From Conoideocrella luteorostrata (taxonomy: Eukaryota > Ascomycota > Sordariomycetes > Hypocreales > Clavicipitaceae): a DNA stretch of 60,430 nucleotides. Numbering within the stretch: the first letter of the stretch is position 1; each line of letters starts with the position of its first letter. Shown one piece after another: positions 1 to 11,648 of the stretch. Position numbers and translations under genes: made by a program. The DNA lies in the NCBI GenBank assembly GCA_032433595.1, contig JASWJB010000273.1, positions 1 through 60,430 on the forward strand, in the 5' to 3' direction. The notes under the pieces were generated by a model. The model was not told the DNA's origin, did no database searches, and was given only the letters and a program-made list of their open reading frames with translations.

Positions 1-671
1 GAAAACGGAACGAGTAAATGATGAATAAACACAAGCGACGGCGTTTAGTTGATGTATCTGGCAGTGGCTATAATTGGGAACAGTTCGATATTATTGCGCA
101 AGGAATGGGGGGGAAGGGGGGCGTTGTTGCTGTTGCACGAATAACAGACGGAGCTGGCGTGGAGTGGACGGTTTCTTGGTTACGTTTCATTTTGTCCGTG
201 TTATGCATATCTATAGGGGGGCATCTCGTTGTGAGTCCTGCTTGGTGGGAAAGCATCACAAGATGTCACAATGACGTTCTGAAGGTGTCCATGGTGGTAC
301 TAGCGCCTAGCTACGGAGTGTGGTGTTGGCCGTCTTTCGAACCGTTGTCGTCTCTTGTGAGAGGGGGATAGGCAAAGAATAGCCCCCAATGAATGGAAAT
401 AGCTCGACTGTTTAGTTCAGGACGGAGTAACTATCAGATGGCTGGGAGGTGATGAGCTTGGAGAAAACGTGAGAAGGAAACAGGGTTTGCAAAGGCTGCG
501 TAGCAACTAACCAAGGGGGGTCAATTTAACCTGGACCCTCGAGGCCGGTCGCGATGTTTGGTGATCAGGGTCGGATTAATAGTTCCCCGCGTGCTAACTT
601 AGCTGCTTCGTGATGGGGGCTAGAGGTGGCAAAGCTGCACGACCATGATGGACAAACTTACAGAATACAAG

Positions 672-720
672 AGTGTGTCAAAGTGTGTCAAAGTGTGTCA
701 AGGTGTGTCAAGGTGTGTGA
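672..720. repeat. Tandem 10-bp repeat, about 5 copies
   Basis: Five near-identical copies of GTGTGTCAAA/G follow head to tail. The first units end in AAA and the later ones in AAG, so the array has started to diverge. No gene overlaps it. Confidence 0.9.
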
Positions 721-1047
721 GATCGTGGCCCAACGACATAATTTAATGAATAATCAACGAGTGTGCTATTGAGGTGTGGATGTGGACCAGGGCTTGGAGT
801 GAAAAATGTCTTAAACGGGAAAACCTCCTTGGAGCGCCGACTACGACGGTACAGGCTTATCAGTCAAGAATGGCGCCTTTGTTCGGAGCAGGTCCATGGG
901 TAATATCCCTCCCAAAAAAAAATAAAAAAAGCATGGTGAGTGGAAAGGAGCAATTTTACTTTAACGACGCACTCAATCAGGAGAAGATGTCCGACGACGA
1001 CGACGACGCCTCCTTCTCAGCTAGTTACTCCGTAGACCAAATCATAT

Positions 1048-1063
1048 TACTCCGTACGGAGTA
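1048..1063. repeat. Perfect copy of dispersed 16-bp palindrome
   Basis: TACTCCGTACGGAGTA is its own reverse complement. Another half-site overlaps its right end (…GTACGGAG at 1062-1069). It is one of many full or half copies in this window and lies in intergenic DNA. Confidence 0.9.
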
Positions 1064-4000
1064 CGGAGAAATCAAGACCGAAATGTGCTTGGTAAGGCTA
1101 CCAAAATTGCTCTGTCTGCTGTGATGCCCCCGATATATTTAGAGACATGTAATAAAATTACTTGATGGACCCAGAGACCAGCCAACGTGGGCGATCTGCT
1201 AAAACAAACGCCGATGTGGGAAGCAAGCCCAACAACGGGGCTGTCGATATAAGCGAGCGCAGATTTGTACGTAGGTGTGCCGAGCTGAAGATTCAGGAGG
1301 TAAATCTTTGATTTACCATTTGATATCTATCATACTCCGTGCGGAGTACTGTATGTTCAAATGCTGCAAGGTAGTTAGAAAAAGCCGCCAACGGTTTTGG
1401 ATCGGTATTTTGCATCCCTCTCCGGCGTGATGTGTCAGATATGCGGAGAAACGTCGACGGGCGGAGCTTGACGAGGCGAGGTCTTTCTGTTACCGGGTCA
1501 TGATCTGCGGTCGGGGAGCAATGAGGGTGTTGTGATCAAAAAGCGAGGGCTCGCTCCACATCCCAATAACCTCGTTACAAGCCATAACGACGTTCCAGTC
1601 ATAGTGCCACTGACAACACTCCGCATCAAGGGGCCGATGATAGCACAAAATGGTACTCCGTACTCCGTGGAGGAACACACAGCCTGACCTTGCGGCCAAT
1701 TGCCAAGGACGTGCTCTCTGAACAAGAGACCTGACTAAATTGTGCATGCAGCAAGGACTGGGGGCTCAGGGCAACGGTAAACGATGCCCATGCATGAAGC
1801 CGGAAAAGGAAATTCAAAACTGGGCGTGCAGTTGCAGCATGGCGGACTCCAATGAACGTCCATATCATGTCCATGCCACGTCCATTTCAGCTCTCCTGTA
1901 TCTCGGCTTATCGTGCGTATATGCCGGGCGACGCATTAATCACAAACCCAAATGTGCAGAAGAGTCAAAAGTGCTTTTTCTGGCAAGCGTCCCGGACAGC
2001 CTCCGGAGCAAACAAACAGCCCTGAGGAGGCTGGCACGCTGGTCGAGGCGAGGCGCGTGAGTCAACGTGCGTGCCAACGTGGGTGTGAAGTCTGATAAAG
2101 AAGTCGACGGGGGCGGTGGAGAAGGTGGGCACACGAAAATACCCCCGGTCTGCGGGCCGCAAGGCTCGAAGGGGACCGGGAGGGACAAACGTGGGGCAAG
2201 GATTAACAGCAGAACCGGGGTGCGAAGGAATATATCATCTTTCACAAAATACAGAATGCGGACCAACCAGTCGACGATTCTGCTCGGCGGCGCCTCCGCA
2301 CCAATTGGGCACTCGTCACGCGTGCTGGTCTCAGGACGTGGAAGGGTTGGCTGCAACCGGAAAATCAGTGCTGGCTGGTGGTCCTGGCCTCTGCAAGAAG
2401 CGACAAATGATAGGAGGCCCGACGTGGCTGAACAAACTGAACGAGACTTCTTCACTCATCGTTGGGCAGCCCGCCAGCTGGTTGTTCGAGTTGGCGGGAT
2501 CACGCCATTCGTAGTCATACGTAACGATGCAGCAGCTCTCCACGGGGTTTCAGTCGCAGCTTTGGGCGTTGCAATAAACTGCAGCCATCAGCGCCGCCCG
2601 GCACCTATTCGTCCATGTACGCAGTTCTGCGCTGGGAGCATTGCCAGACATGGCGCTTCTGATGGGCTTGTGATGGGCTCGTGATGTGCCTCTGACAGGA
2701 GCCTTGACCTAAATAGTAACCACTAGAGTAGTAGCATCGAAGACGGATAGAATAGACGTGATTCTGTTTCATGAGGCCGCGGTGTCGATGGAGAATGAAT
2801 ATCGCGCTCCGTACATACACCAATTCATTCCACAACTAGTTAGCCCAAGCGTCCGCACATGTACTCCGTACGAAGTACAGAGCATCCGTGTCCCATTGCA
2901 CACCATCAACCCTGCTCGACGGTGACGGGAGGATTACGGCGTAGGCACAACGCATAACTAGGAATAGATACGCAAGGAGCGAATGGATAGCTGCGCAGAT
3001 GAATCATGACGAGTGCAGCTAGGCAGACGATATCGGCGGTGTCGGGCTAGAGTCTGTTTCGCAGTGAACTTCGCAAGTCGACGCTGGCACCTGGCAGTCC
3101 GTGGCTGCGATGTTGTCAAGCTGCGCGCAACAGCTGCACCGGCTGACAAGTGGCAGTAGCCTAGTTAGCTGTGGCGGGAGGAAGACCACAATGAGGGGGC
3201 GGGTGCATGCGCCTGTGACAATCCAGGCGAGCGGGTTGGTTCCCAGGATGCAGGATGGGACATGCGGATCATCTCCACGGCTTGCAGGCTACATACGGAC
3301 TCCTCCACTGCGCCGTTCCCTGTAAGTACGATGTTGGCCGTCAGTCGGGCAGCACCCGCTCGATCCTTTAAACCAAGAAAAAAAAAAAAAAGAACAAGTC
3401 ACAGCTGGCACGGTCAACATGAGCTGTCATTAATATTAACATCCCCCCCTCGCCCCACGGCCGCCACACCAATCCTCACCTTTGTTGCCGCCCGCATCTA
3501 CGCATCCCGCATCCCGCTCTCTGCACGACCTGCGGAACAGTGTTTATTACACAGTGGCTGGGATTCATTCCGACGAGGACTGCACTTAATAAGAACAACA
3601 CTGGTAGCAATATTGCAGTATCGTCCTCCATACGGAGTACGATGCTTCCCCATGTATTGTCCCGTCTCCCTACCTCAGGTAGCTAAGGCAGCAGCTACTT
3701 AAGCCCATGCTCCAGCTCGTTGGCAGCTTGATTTGCTTGGACAAGGGTTGGGCTTTTCATCATCCCACAGGCCGCACTATTATCGCCAGCATATCGTTCG
3801 TACAGCGTCGCGCCGTCAAGCCCTGAACCCTGACACGACGCTCCTTGGCGCACATCAATCACCTCTGCTAGCCGGCACCTGACGCTGGTGTTCTGCGCTG
3901 GCAGCACTGTTTCGGCCACTTCCCCATTCGATGTCCGTTGTAATTCGTATTTAGGCGTCACTTGGGATCAGCCTGCCAATAGAGTCGACGACAATTTGTC

Positions 4001-5009
4001 AAAGCCAGCCACTCTACGGAATACGGGGTATCCTTTGAAGTGCTACCCATCATATCAAAGTATACGGAGTACCCCATACACCTCGGGACCATCGCCCCGT
4101 CTTACCACTTTGTTAATAAGTCGTCACTGGTTTTGCTGCAGACTGCATCACTTGCGGCTTGGCTCCGATTCCTCACCTCCAGCCACTGGAAGCGCTCTTG
4201 ACTACGGAAGCTTCCTGCTCTCCTGGCCGTCGCCCTTGAACTTCTTCTGTCCATACTTTGCTTTGCTCCGCCAGCATTTCGGATCCCAACAGCACAAAGC
4301 GAGGTGCTCCTCATTCGTGTCTTGCATATGCAACACAGCAACCCACACGGAGTATATCCTGACTAACCCTCGTAAGGGCTGCTCGAGGCCCCTTACCGTC
4401 TTACCGCTCTGTGGCTGCGTTTACGCTCTGGTTAGCGTCCGCTGTGCTAACCTACGTGCCTACCTCTCTCTCTCTGATCGAATCTGGTTGTTCTCCGCAC
4501 GCATCTGCTACGAGGTTAACAGACCCACCATCTACCGAGTACTTCGAACGCACCACTTCTCCTAGACGAGACGTTGACGCATATTGTACTCTGTGGTCGT
4601 TTTGCCCCTCCCGACCCGATCGGCGCCTCTCAGGTTGGCGGCGCAAGAGCGGAAAAAGCAAAACCACCCACACTCTATATTCTTCTCAAGCCACTGCTGG
4701 CAAAAGCAAAAGCAAAAAAAAAAAAAACCTCGACCGAGTACCCGGCTGCTGGGAAGGTACGGACTAAGCGGAGGCGCTCCCCCAAGTAGCGCATCCACCA
4801 CAGCTGGCTGAGTCGCTGTGTCGTCGGCTGAGTCGTACGTAGGAAGCTCGTCACAAAAAGCAAGCCTTAGCTGTGACACATCACAGCTGCACTGGGACTA
4901 GTGACTCTGCAGACTGGCTTGAACAAGCGAAGCGCTGGAACGCAGAAGGCGGACTCTGGCATTATCTCGGCTGGCACGCCATTTAAATATTCTTCGAGAG
5001 TCCCCTGTT

Positions 5010-7235
5010 ATGTCCGCCATGTTCTCGCCGTCATCATCCCCGACCGACCAGTGTTGTGGCAACCCTCTCATACCGCACCAGGATGAAGAGGACTCTCTCA
5101 GCCGAACAAGTCGCGCCAGAGTCATCTCTCCTTCTGATGACCACTACCATCACGACGGTTCGAACCCTCATCTGCCTGGCGCCGGCGTGCCCGTAACCGG
5201 TAGTAGCCGAAACGACGCCCAAGCTCCTACCCCAACAAACCCGTCACATGCAAGCCATCTCTCCTACCAACAACCTGTATCGTCTCAGTCCTCGTCACGC
5301 CAGTTGTACTATCAAGAGTTGTCCGTCGAGGACTACGATGAGTCCATGACCGATATTGAAGGTGGTGCGTCCCTAGACAAAATTTCCAGTACAACTCAAA
5401 CCGAAGACGATTATGAAGATTTCGACGCCAATCATTCAGTGGCCTCTCATCAACCAAACGACAATGGTCCGATTTTCACTCAACCTTCTAACCCATATCT
5501 CAACTTCAACGGGCCCCCAAACTTGCCGTTGCAACTCCTTGCCATCTACGGGACCGCGCCCATGATGGACCCAGAAGTATATTCTGCGCCATGGGATGGA
5601 AATCCATATCCCGCGTCAGGAGTCGGTAGCATTCAAGAACCGGCGTCGCCTCCGCAGTATTCCTTCAGTCCGGCATATTACCAAGCCGCAAATGCTTTCC
5701 CGCCCGTCCAACTCAGCAACCCCAACCCCAACATCCCTGGATCTGAGAATCTCGGCCTCGTCGACTTTCTCCGCCATTGGGCCTATCAGGAAAGCTTCAG
5801 GCACGACCCTCGCTCTTATCCACCAAATCTTCCTGAAGTCTTACAACAAGCTGGTACTGCTGTTACGGGGGTGAGCTATCACGAACTCCAAGCGGACAAG
5901 TGTGATTTCCAGGCCTTGAATTGGTCAGCAATGAACACTACCAGAAGTGCAGCCAGGTTCAGACGGTGTCAGACATACAAGAACTACGTGAATCGGCCGG
6001 GGTCTGACCTGTTAAACGTACGAACCCTGTTATGTTGTTCCCCTGCAAGAAACCCAGACCTTTACTGATCCTTTTTATAGCCTCGTTTCGACGACGAAAG
6101 CGTTCCCGTATCCGAAAGCTTTTTCCGCTTCAGACGGATGAGCATTCGTCAAGACGTTAATCTAGCTCATTTCCAGCTTCGCAGTGTGCTTGCGTGCCCT
6201 ACACGAACACACGCCTTCTATCCATGCCCAATGGGTATCAACAGAATCAACACAGTCTCTCACAAGACCGATTGCATCATGAGTATACGTGATTTTCCAG
6301 TCATGGGCGGTGCTTTATCGACTCTGGATGCCGGATGTGGGGTGCTGATGGGCGGTACTTTCAACGGCGAGTACTATATCAAGTCTCTGGATTGTAATGA
6401 TGAGACAAAGTTCTTTGGAGGACAAATTGCCTCCGAGTTCAGCGGCATCACTAATCACGTCAAAATCTACCAGTCAAGACGATCGTCTAAACCTGTGGCC
6501 GCCATTGCCAGCAATGACCTTAATTTCCGTGTGATGGACATTGAAACAGAGCAGTACATCTTGCAGAAGAAATATCACTTTGCTGTAAATTGTTCGGCAC
6601 TATCACCAGACAGCCGGCTGCGTGTAGTGGTCGGGGATTCCTCCAACGTGCTCATCACCAACGCAGACACGGGCGAGGTATTACAAACGCTACCCGGGCA
6701 CCGCGATTATGGGTTCGCATGCGACTGGTCTCAAGACGGATGGGCCGTGGCAACCGGCTACCAGGATCGAGGAGTGAAAATCTGGGACGCACGGAAATGG
6801 TGCAACTCCAGCGGGATGGGCGAACCGCTGTGCACTCTTCGTTCTGAGATGGCCAGCGTACGCGGCCTACAGTTTTCACCCGTGGGGAGCGGCAAGCCCG
6901 TTCTCGTAGCTGCCGAGGAGGCTGATTTTATCAACATCATCGATGCAAAAACTTTTGGGTCAAAGCAGACCATTGACATTTTTGGAGAAATTGGCGGGGT
7001 TGCCTTTACCAACGAGGGCCAGGACCTAAATGTTCTATGCTGCGACATGCATCGCGGTGGACTATTGCAGCTAGAGCGATGTGGCCGCCGACCAGAGCCG
7101 ATAATGGAAAATTTGTGGTCACTGAACTCGCAACGATTTCGACACATCGCTGGACATGAAGATGCCTCTTTTGGGCGTAATTCGAATGGAAAACGTCGAC
7201 CGGCTCTAGCGGACGAAACCCTCGTGCCCTTTTGA
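5010..7235 (+). CDS. WD40-repeat protein with DUF2415 domain
   Basis: Two exons, 5010-6017 and 6081-7235, joined across a 63-nt intron (GTACGA…TTTATAG, CTGAT-like branch point). The join is in phase 0 and gives 720 residues. The N-terminal half (about 1-330) is low complexity, rich in Ser/Pro/Asn/Gln and acidic patches, and probably disordered. The C-terminal half (about 400-690) is a beta-propeller: VKIWDARKW is a typical WD-repeat end, and the segment around residues 595-665 (RGLQFSPVG … FGEIGGVAF … DMHRGGLL) matches the DUF2415 signature of fungal and plant WD proteins. Such proteins are scaffolds and the partner is unknown. The start is the first ATG of the long frame, and a second nearby ATG (MFSPSS) is also possible. 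Confidence 0.88.
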
Positions 7236-8936
7236 TTACCAACAACTTATAAAGAAGCCACGGCAAGACAGAAAATGCATACTCGGATCGATATTCATCA
7301 TCGTCCCATGTTGTTTTTGTTTTGAACACAGCGTCATTACATTTTACCAGCCTGTCACGCCAGCGCGCTCCTACAACACACGGTTTACTCTCTTCAGCAT
7401 TGTATCTTTAAAGCATTCGGAACACGATTTGACCCGCAGCAACTTGCATCCTGCTTCATTTTTCTTTTAGATGCGTATGACATCCTAACGACCCCATGAC
7501 AAAGAGGACCGGAACCCCCCTCCCCCGGCTAGCTCGCTTAGATTTGAGAGATATAGGTGTCGTTCTTCTTGCATTTCCGTAGCATTCACCTATGTTGTGT
7601 GCTTGGCAGCTCTCGTTTCCAACACCGTCAAGGGCAGCATACAGATCATTTGGGTTGAGCTGTAGGAATGAAAACATTCTCATTAACAAGTTTTCCTGAT
7701 ATTAAGGGGGGAAAAGGGGAGGGGGAATGAAACCACGATTTCCCATTTTTATTTCATGGCAGGTAAAATTATTTGGGACGTATATAGTTCTCAAAGGGAG
7801 TTTTCTTTTTTAATTTTCTGTCTTCTTAATACTCATGGTTCAGGATTGACGATACCTGTTTTGAGATTATTATTTGGGTTTCTCACACTTTGGATATTGA
7901 CATGGGAACTTGGCACGGACGAAGCGGGAGTTGGGATTTGATGATATTGCATAGGGCAGAAGGAAGGGAAAGGCTAACATAACAATATTGGACCAACATA
8001 CTGTATAAACAAATTTCACACGATGGGTTGCGCTTTAACATAGTCGTGCCATTGTCTTCGCACTTATTTAGCTCAACTTGTCTTTCTTCCTCCGTCTTTT
8101 CTTTCATCTTCTTCTTCTTCTTCTTCTTGTTAGCCACTTCCTCTGCTTTTCATCGGGGATCAGTCGCCCGAACAGAGATGGATGTTGAGATTGCACAGGT
8201 TCAATCAAGGAGACCGGACGGGCAGGGCAGTATAGTATGAAGAAGACTGTGTGTATAGTCCAAGTATAGTCCGTATTTACCTCACAATTCGACGTGATAT
8301 TTGCAAATAAGTTTACGGAGTACAGAGTACACCTACGGAATACAGAGTAGCTAGTATTTGCGAATTTCCCAATATGGCGACACCCAGACAGACTAGTGCG
8401 TATGTCCCGTTCAAGCAAGAGGTCAAGGGCGATGTCTGAGGGCGAAAGTATGCTACCGTACTTTTCTCTCCACAAGCGTCATTAGTCTGTCTGGGCTTTG
8501 GGACGGTCGGGTTCCCTGATTCAGGTTCAGGTACAGCACGCAAAACAAGTCAGCACTGGTTAGTTAGTGAGTTGGTTACTCCGTATTGTACGGATCAACT
8601 CGCCTTTCAGATGCTCTGGCTGAGCGAGAATTGCAGCGAGGGCGACGGGACAGGGCGGCCGACGAGACAGGTGGTTGGCAGTTGAGCATCGAGATTGCGC
8701 GACAGATCGATAGCTGGTTTGTCCGCGGATGGAATTGAAGCGACGGGATTTGTTCTGGCTGTTTCGTGGTCACGAAGGGAGCGCTTGATACCGTACAGCA
8801 CTCTACTGTTCTGTCACCTTACCGTGCTCGTGCTATACATGCCATTCTAGGTTTGCAATACGCCTGGCATATTCTGTGCAGTTGCCGTAACTTGGAACGC
8901 AAAATTGGTATCAAGTCTTGCAACAGCACCAGACAC

Positions 8937-8970
8937 AGACAGGCAGACAGAGAGACAGACAGACAGACAC
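8937..8970. repeat. Imperfect CAGA microsatellite
   Basis: Runs of CAGA/GAGA units (ACAGACAGGCAGACAGAGAG and onward). A similar CAGA-rich tract recurs at about 28728-28790. Confidence 0.85.
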
Positions 8971-9506
8971 ATGGCTGCACCATCAAGGGCCACAATCAAG
9001 CATACGAGATAGTCGGTTTGTGCGACTTGAAGCGTGCAAAGCCGTGCAACTCTCTCTTCCCGTCCCGCCCAGTCACCATTTTCATGCTTCCGCATCGTAG
9101 TAGTACAGAGTGCAAGCACGCCGTAGCTAGAGCACGGCCTGTTCATTCCGCGCCACCATACGGGGTCGCACGGCAATAACAAGGCAATGCTGGGTTCCCA
9201 TGGGAGCAGCGACACATTCGTCGTAGCCACCAAGTTACACGGTCGACGGTGTCGGAGGAGATCGGAGCCGTTGGTCTTTACTTGCAGGGATGAAGGGAGG
9301 GAGAGGAGAAAAAGAAGAGCCTGAAGAAGAAAAGCAAGGAAACGAATGGGTAACTGGTGCAAGTGTCTCACACGCCCGTCCCCCTTTTTGGTTGGACTGG
9401 AGGCGGGTTTTCCTTGCAGGACACGCTCTTCTTGTCTCTCGCGGTTATCGGTGCATCCTGGCTATCCTGCGTTATGTGCGTGCGTCCTTGGACTGCACTG
9501 GGCTGT

Positions 9507-9530
9507 ACTGTACTGTACTGTACTGTATAC
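9507..9530. repeat. TGTAC pentanucleotide repeat
   Basis: Four to five copies of the 5-mer CTGTA/TGTAC in a row, in gene-free DNA. Confidence 0.85.
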
Positions 9531-9673
9531 ATATGTTGTTGGATGGGTGTGGCTCTCGAGCGTGTCTTGATGGTAGGGAGATGCAGAGTAAGTACAATAG
9601 GGGGAGTGAGTGGTGGTGTGGTGTGCCATGTTTTTTGGGTTCATTCTTTGTAAGCGAGCCTCGTTCTAGCAAG

Positions 9674-9697
9674 GCAGGGCAGGGCAGGGCAGGGCGG
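9674..9697. repeat. GGGCA pentanucleotide repeat
   Basis: About five copies of GCAGG/GGGCA in a row. Confidence 0.85.
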
Positions 9698-10287
9698 CTG
9701 CGGATGAAACACATACTTGATAATACTGTACGGAGTGGTCACGACGTACTTGAGTTTATCATCTTGCATCCCTTGTTGTGTGCTCTGTGCGGTTGGTGGT
9801 CTGCCCGGCAGGCTGCTGGTGGGTGGCATGGTGTTATTTGCCGTAGACAATGTTGCGTGCTCTGTAAGTACTCTATACTCTGCACTGTGCTCCGTTGCTC
9901 TTGGAAGGAAGGACAAGGACAAGGGCTCTGGCTGCATGTCGCAGTGAAAATATGCAGTTGACTTGTTAATACAGAATAGGGTAGGGAGTACAGTAACTAT
10001 GGAGTATTACTATACATAGCATCGTATAGTACGGAGAATGTGTACGATAAATGGGTGCCACGGATGCGAGGGTGCGAGGGTGCGAGGGTGCGTGGGTGCG
10101 TATAATAAGTTCGAGACCTGAACGCCAGGTTCTACCGCGAGCGGAATTCAATATACGGAGTACGCAATAACTACGGAGCACGGGGTAGACTATATCTGAA
10201 CGACGCGGGAGTCACGTATGTCCCTCGCATGATTTGAGGTGTCAGCCTGCTGCAACTTGTCTCCAGAGACAAGTCAAGAACAGCACA

Positions 10288-10337
10288 AGAAAACACAAAA
10301 CAAAACACAACAAAACAAAACAAAACAAACAAAACAA
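10288..10337. repeat. A-rich AAAAC repeat
   Basis: AAAAC/AAACA units are repeated about ten times. Short ORFs that run across this tract are artefacts of the repeat. Confidence 0.85.
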
Positions 10338-10852
10338 TGCTGCTGCCGTGCCTCCTCCTTTCCCAGTGGCTGTCTCGGTGGTTGTCCCAGTGGTCGTCCC
10401 GGCGGCTGTCCCGCACTGCTGTGCAATAGATACGGTGCGGAACGGTAGCGGTAGCGGTAACGGTAACGTTACCGCCTGTTGCGAGTTCTTGGAACGGAAA
10501 TCTGCAGAGTATACGGAGGATGCTCAGTCTCATTCCGAATCCAAGTCTCATCATGGCGTTCGTACGCCGTCATGTCTACCCTTTGTTGCCTTCCTAGAGT
10601 ATACGGTGTGTACACTCGGCAAGTGCTCCGTACATATTAATATAAGCACTACTCCGTACAATGGTAACCGGTTAATTTACAATACTCTCTTGCCGCCAGA
10701 TCAGTGCCATCCACCACTCCCCCTGCGTACCAGCTGTTTTTCTCTGGAGCGGCAGCACTGCAAGTCCTGTACGGAGTACATGCAGGACGAAACGCTGTCT
10801 ACTCAAAAATATCTTTGCAGGGCTTTCGTGCATATATAGTAGAGTATGGCAC

Positions 10853-10896
10853 GGTGCGGTGCGGTGCGGCGCAGTGCAGTGCAGTGCAGTGCAGTA
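10853..10896. repeat. Two adjoining 5-mer arrays
   Basis: Several copies of GGTGC are followed directly by several copies of AGTGC, as if a point change in the unit was then amplified. Confidence 0.85.
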
Positions 10897-11421
10897 AACA
10901 GCTAGTATTTAATTAGATGCGCTATTCTGAGCGTATACCGTAGAGTAGTTACAGTATGTATTAATATGTTTACAGACTCTTTATTTAAAAACTCCAGACA
11001 TGACCACGGGTCGCAGCAACACACAGCACGAACCCCAATAAATCCCACACTGACGTATCTAAACAGTTTCACGCCGCGAATACCATTGCACCAGACAGAG
11101 CTCGGATTGCATTGTCTTGTATTACATCCATTGTGTCCCCCATCTCGCCCTCCGCACGGATGACACCGCACCCGTCCGTCCTCTGTTCTATTGTACCGCA
11201 CAATACTCTTCCACCCGGACCACAGCGAGGCCTCTACCACGCCATGTATCGCCATGATATCTTATCCCTCATCTCCGCTGCTGCTCGCATCGTAGAAGGC
11301 GGTTTCCTGCGCAGTTTTCCGCCGGGCTATAATTAGAAGAGACTTGAATTTTTCAGGGGGCCGTCGCATATTGTTCGAGGGGCGCTCGATTGTTCACGGG
11401 GCATTGAGCTATTCTTCTCTA

Positions 11422-11426
<5 letters not shown>

Positions 11427-11460
<34 letters not shown>

Positions 11461-11468
11461 GCCGCCGC
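11427..11468. repeat. CTG/CAG trinucleotide repeat, about 12 units, ending in GCC
   Basis: An uninterrupted CTG run passes into GCCGCCGC. It lies about 180 bp upstream of the ATG at 11649, so it is promoter or 5' leader of the secreted-protein gene. The poly-Gln and poly-Ala ORFs across it are artefacts. Confidence 0.9.
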
Positions 11469-11648
11469 AAGGATGATATCTTGCTTGACCACGAGCAGGG
11501 TAGGAACAAAACCAAACCAAACCAGTAAACCAGTAGACTTATAAAGCGCATCTGCCCTCAAAGTCCCCTCCGATATCCCATCTAGCCAGCTAAACGTCCA
11601 CTGTCCGCCCGTTGTGGTTTCACACCACCACTACCACCACCCTCAAAA

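Larger units (their letters stand above)
1..5009. other. Gene-poor left end
   Basis: I see no gene here that I can support. Open frames of up to about 200 codons occur (for example 2067-2684 on + and 1940-2455 on -), but they overlap on opposite strands, lack family motifs and have low-complexity or promoter-like composition. The stretch holds a tandem 10-mer array near 672-720 and copies of the palindrome TACTCCGTACGGAGTA (1048-1063 perfect; 1333-1348 and 2862-2877 with one mismatch). The pyrimidine-rich part from about 3.4 to 5.0 kb is probably the promoter and 5' leader of the WD40 gene that starts at 5010. Confidence 0.5.
7236..11648. other. Gene-free stretch rich in microsatellites
   Basis: No supportable gene. 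Many unrelated short tandem arrays are packed here: TTC near 8107, CAGA near 8937, TGTAC near 9507, GGGCA near 9674, GAGGGTGC near 10066, AAAAC near 10288, GGTAGC/GGTAAC near 10444, GGTGC then AGTGC near 10853, and CTG near 11427. The palindrome half-site TACGGAGTA is frequent. The last few hundred bases should contain the promoter of the secreted-protein gene at 11649. Confidence 0.55.

Noticed and set aside
2067..2684. 205-codon ORF (+) and the overlapping 171-codon ORF (-) at 1940-2455
   Set aside because: Opposite-strand overlap, no motif, and GC-rich composition that makes long chance ORFs likely.
3888..4565. 225-codon ORF (+) upstream of the WD40 gene
   Set aside because: Pyrimidine-rich promoter-like DNA, Cys/Ser/Leu-rich chance composition, no family resemblance, and it contains a palindrome half-site.
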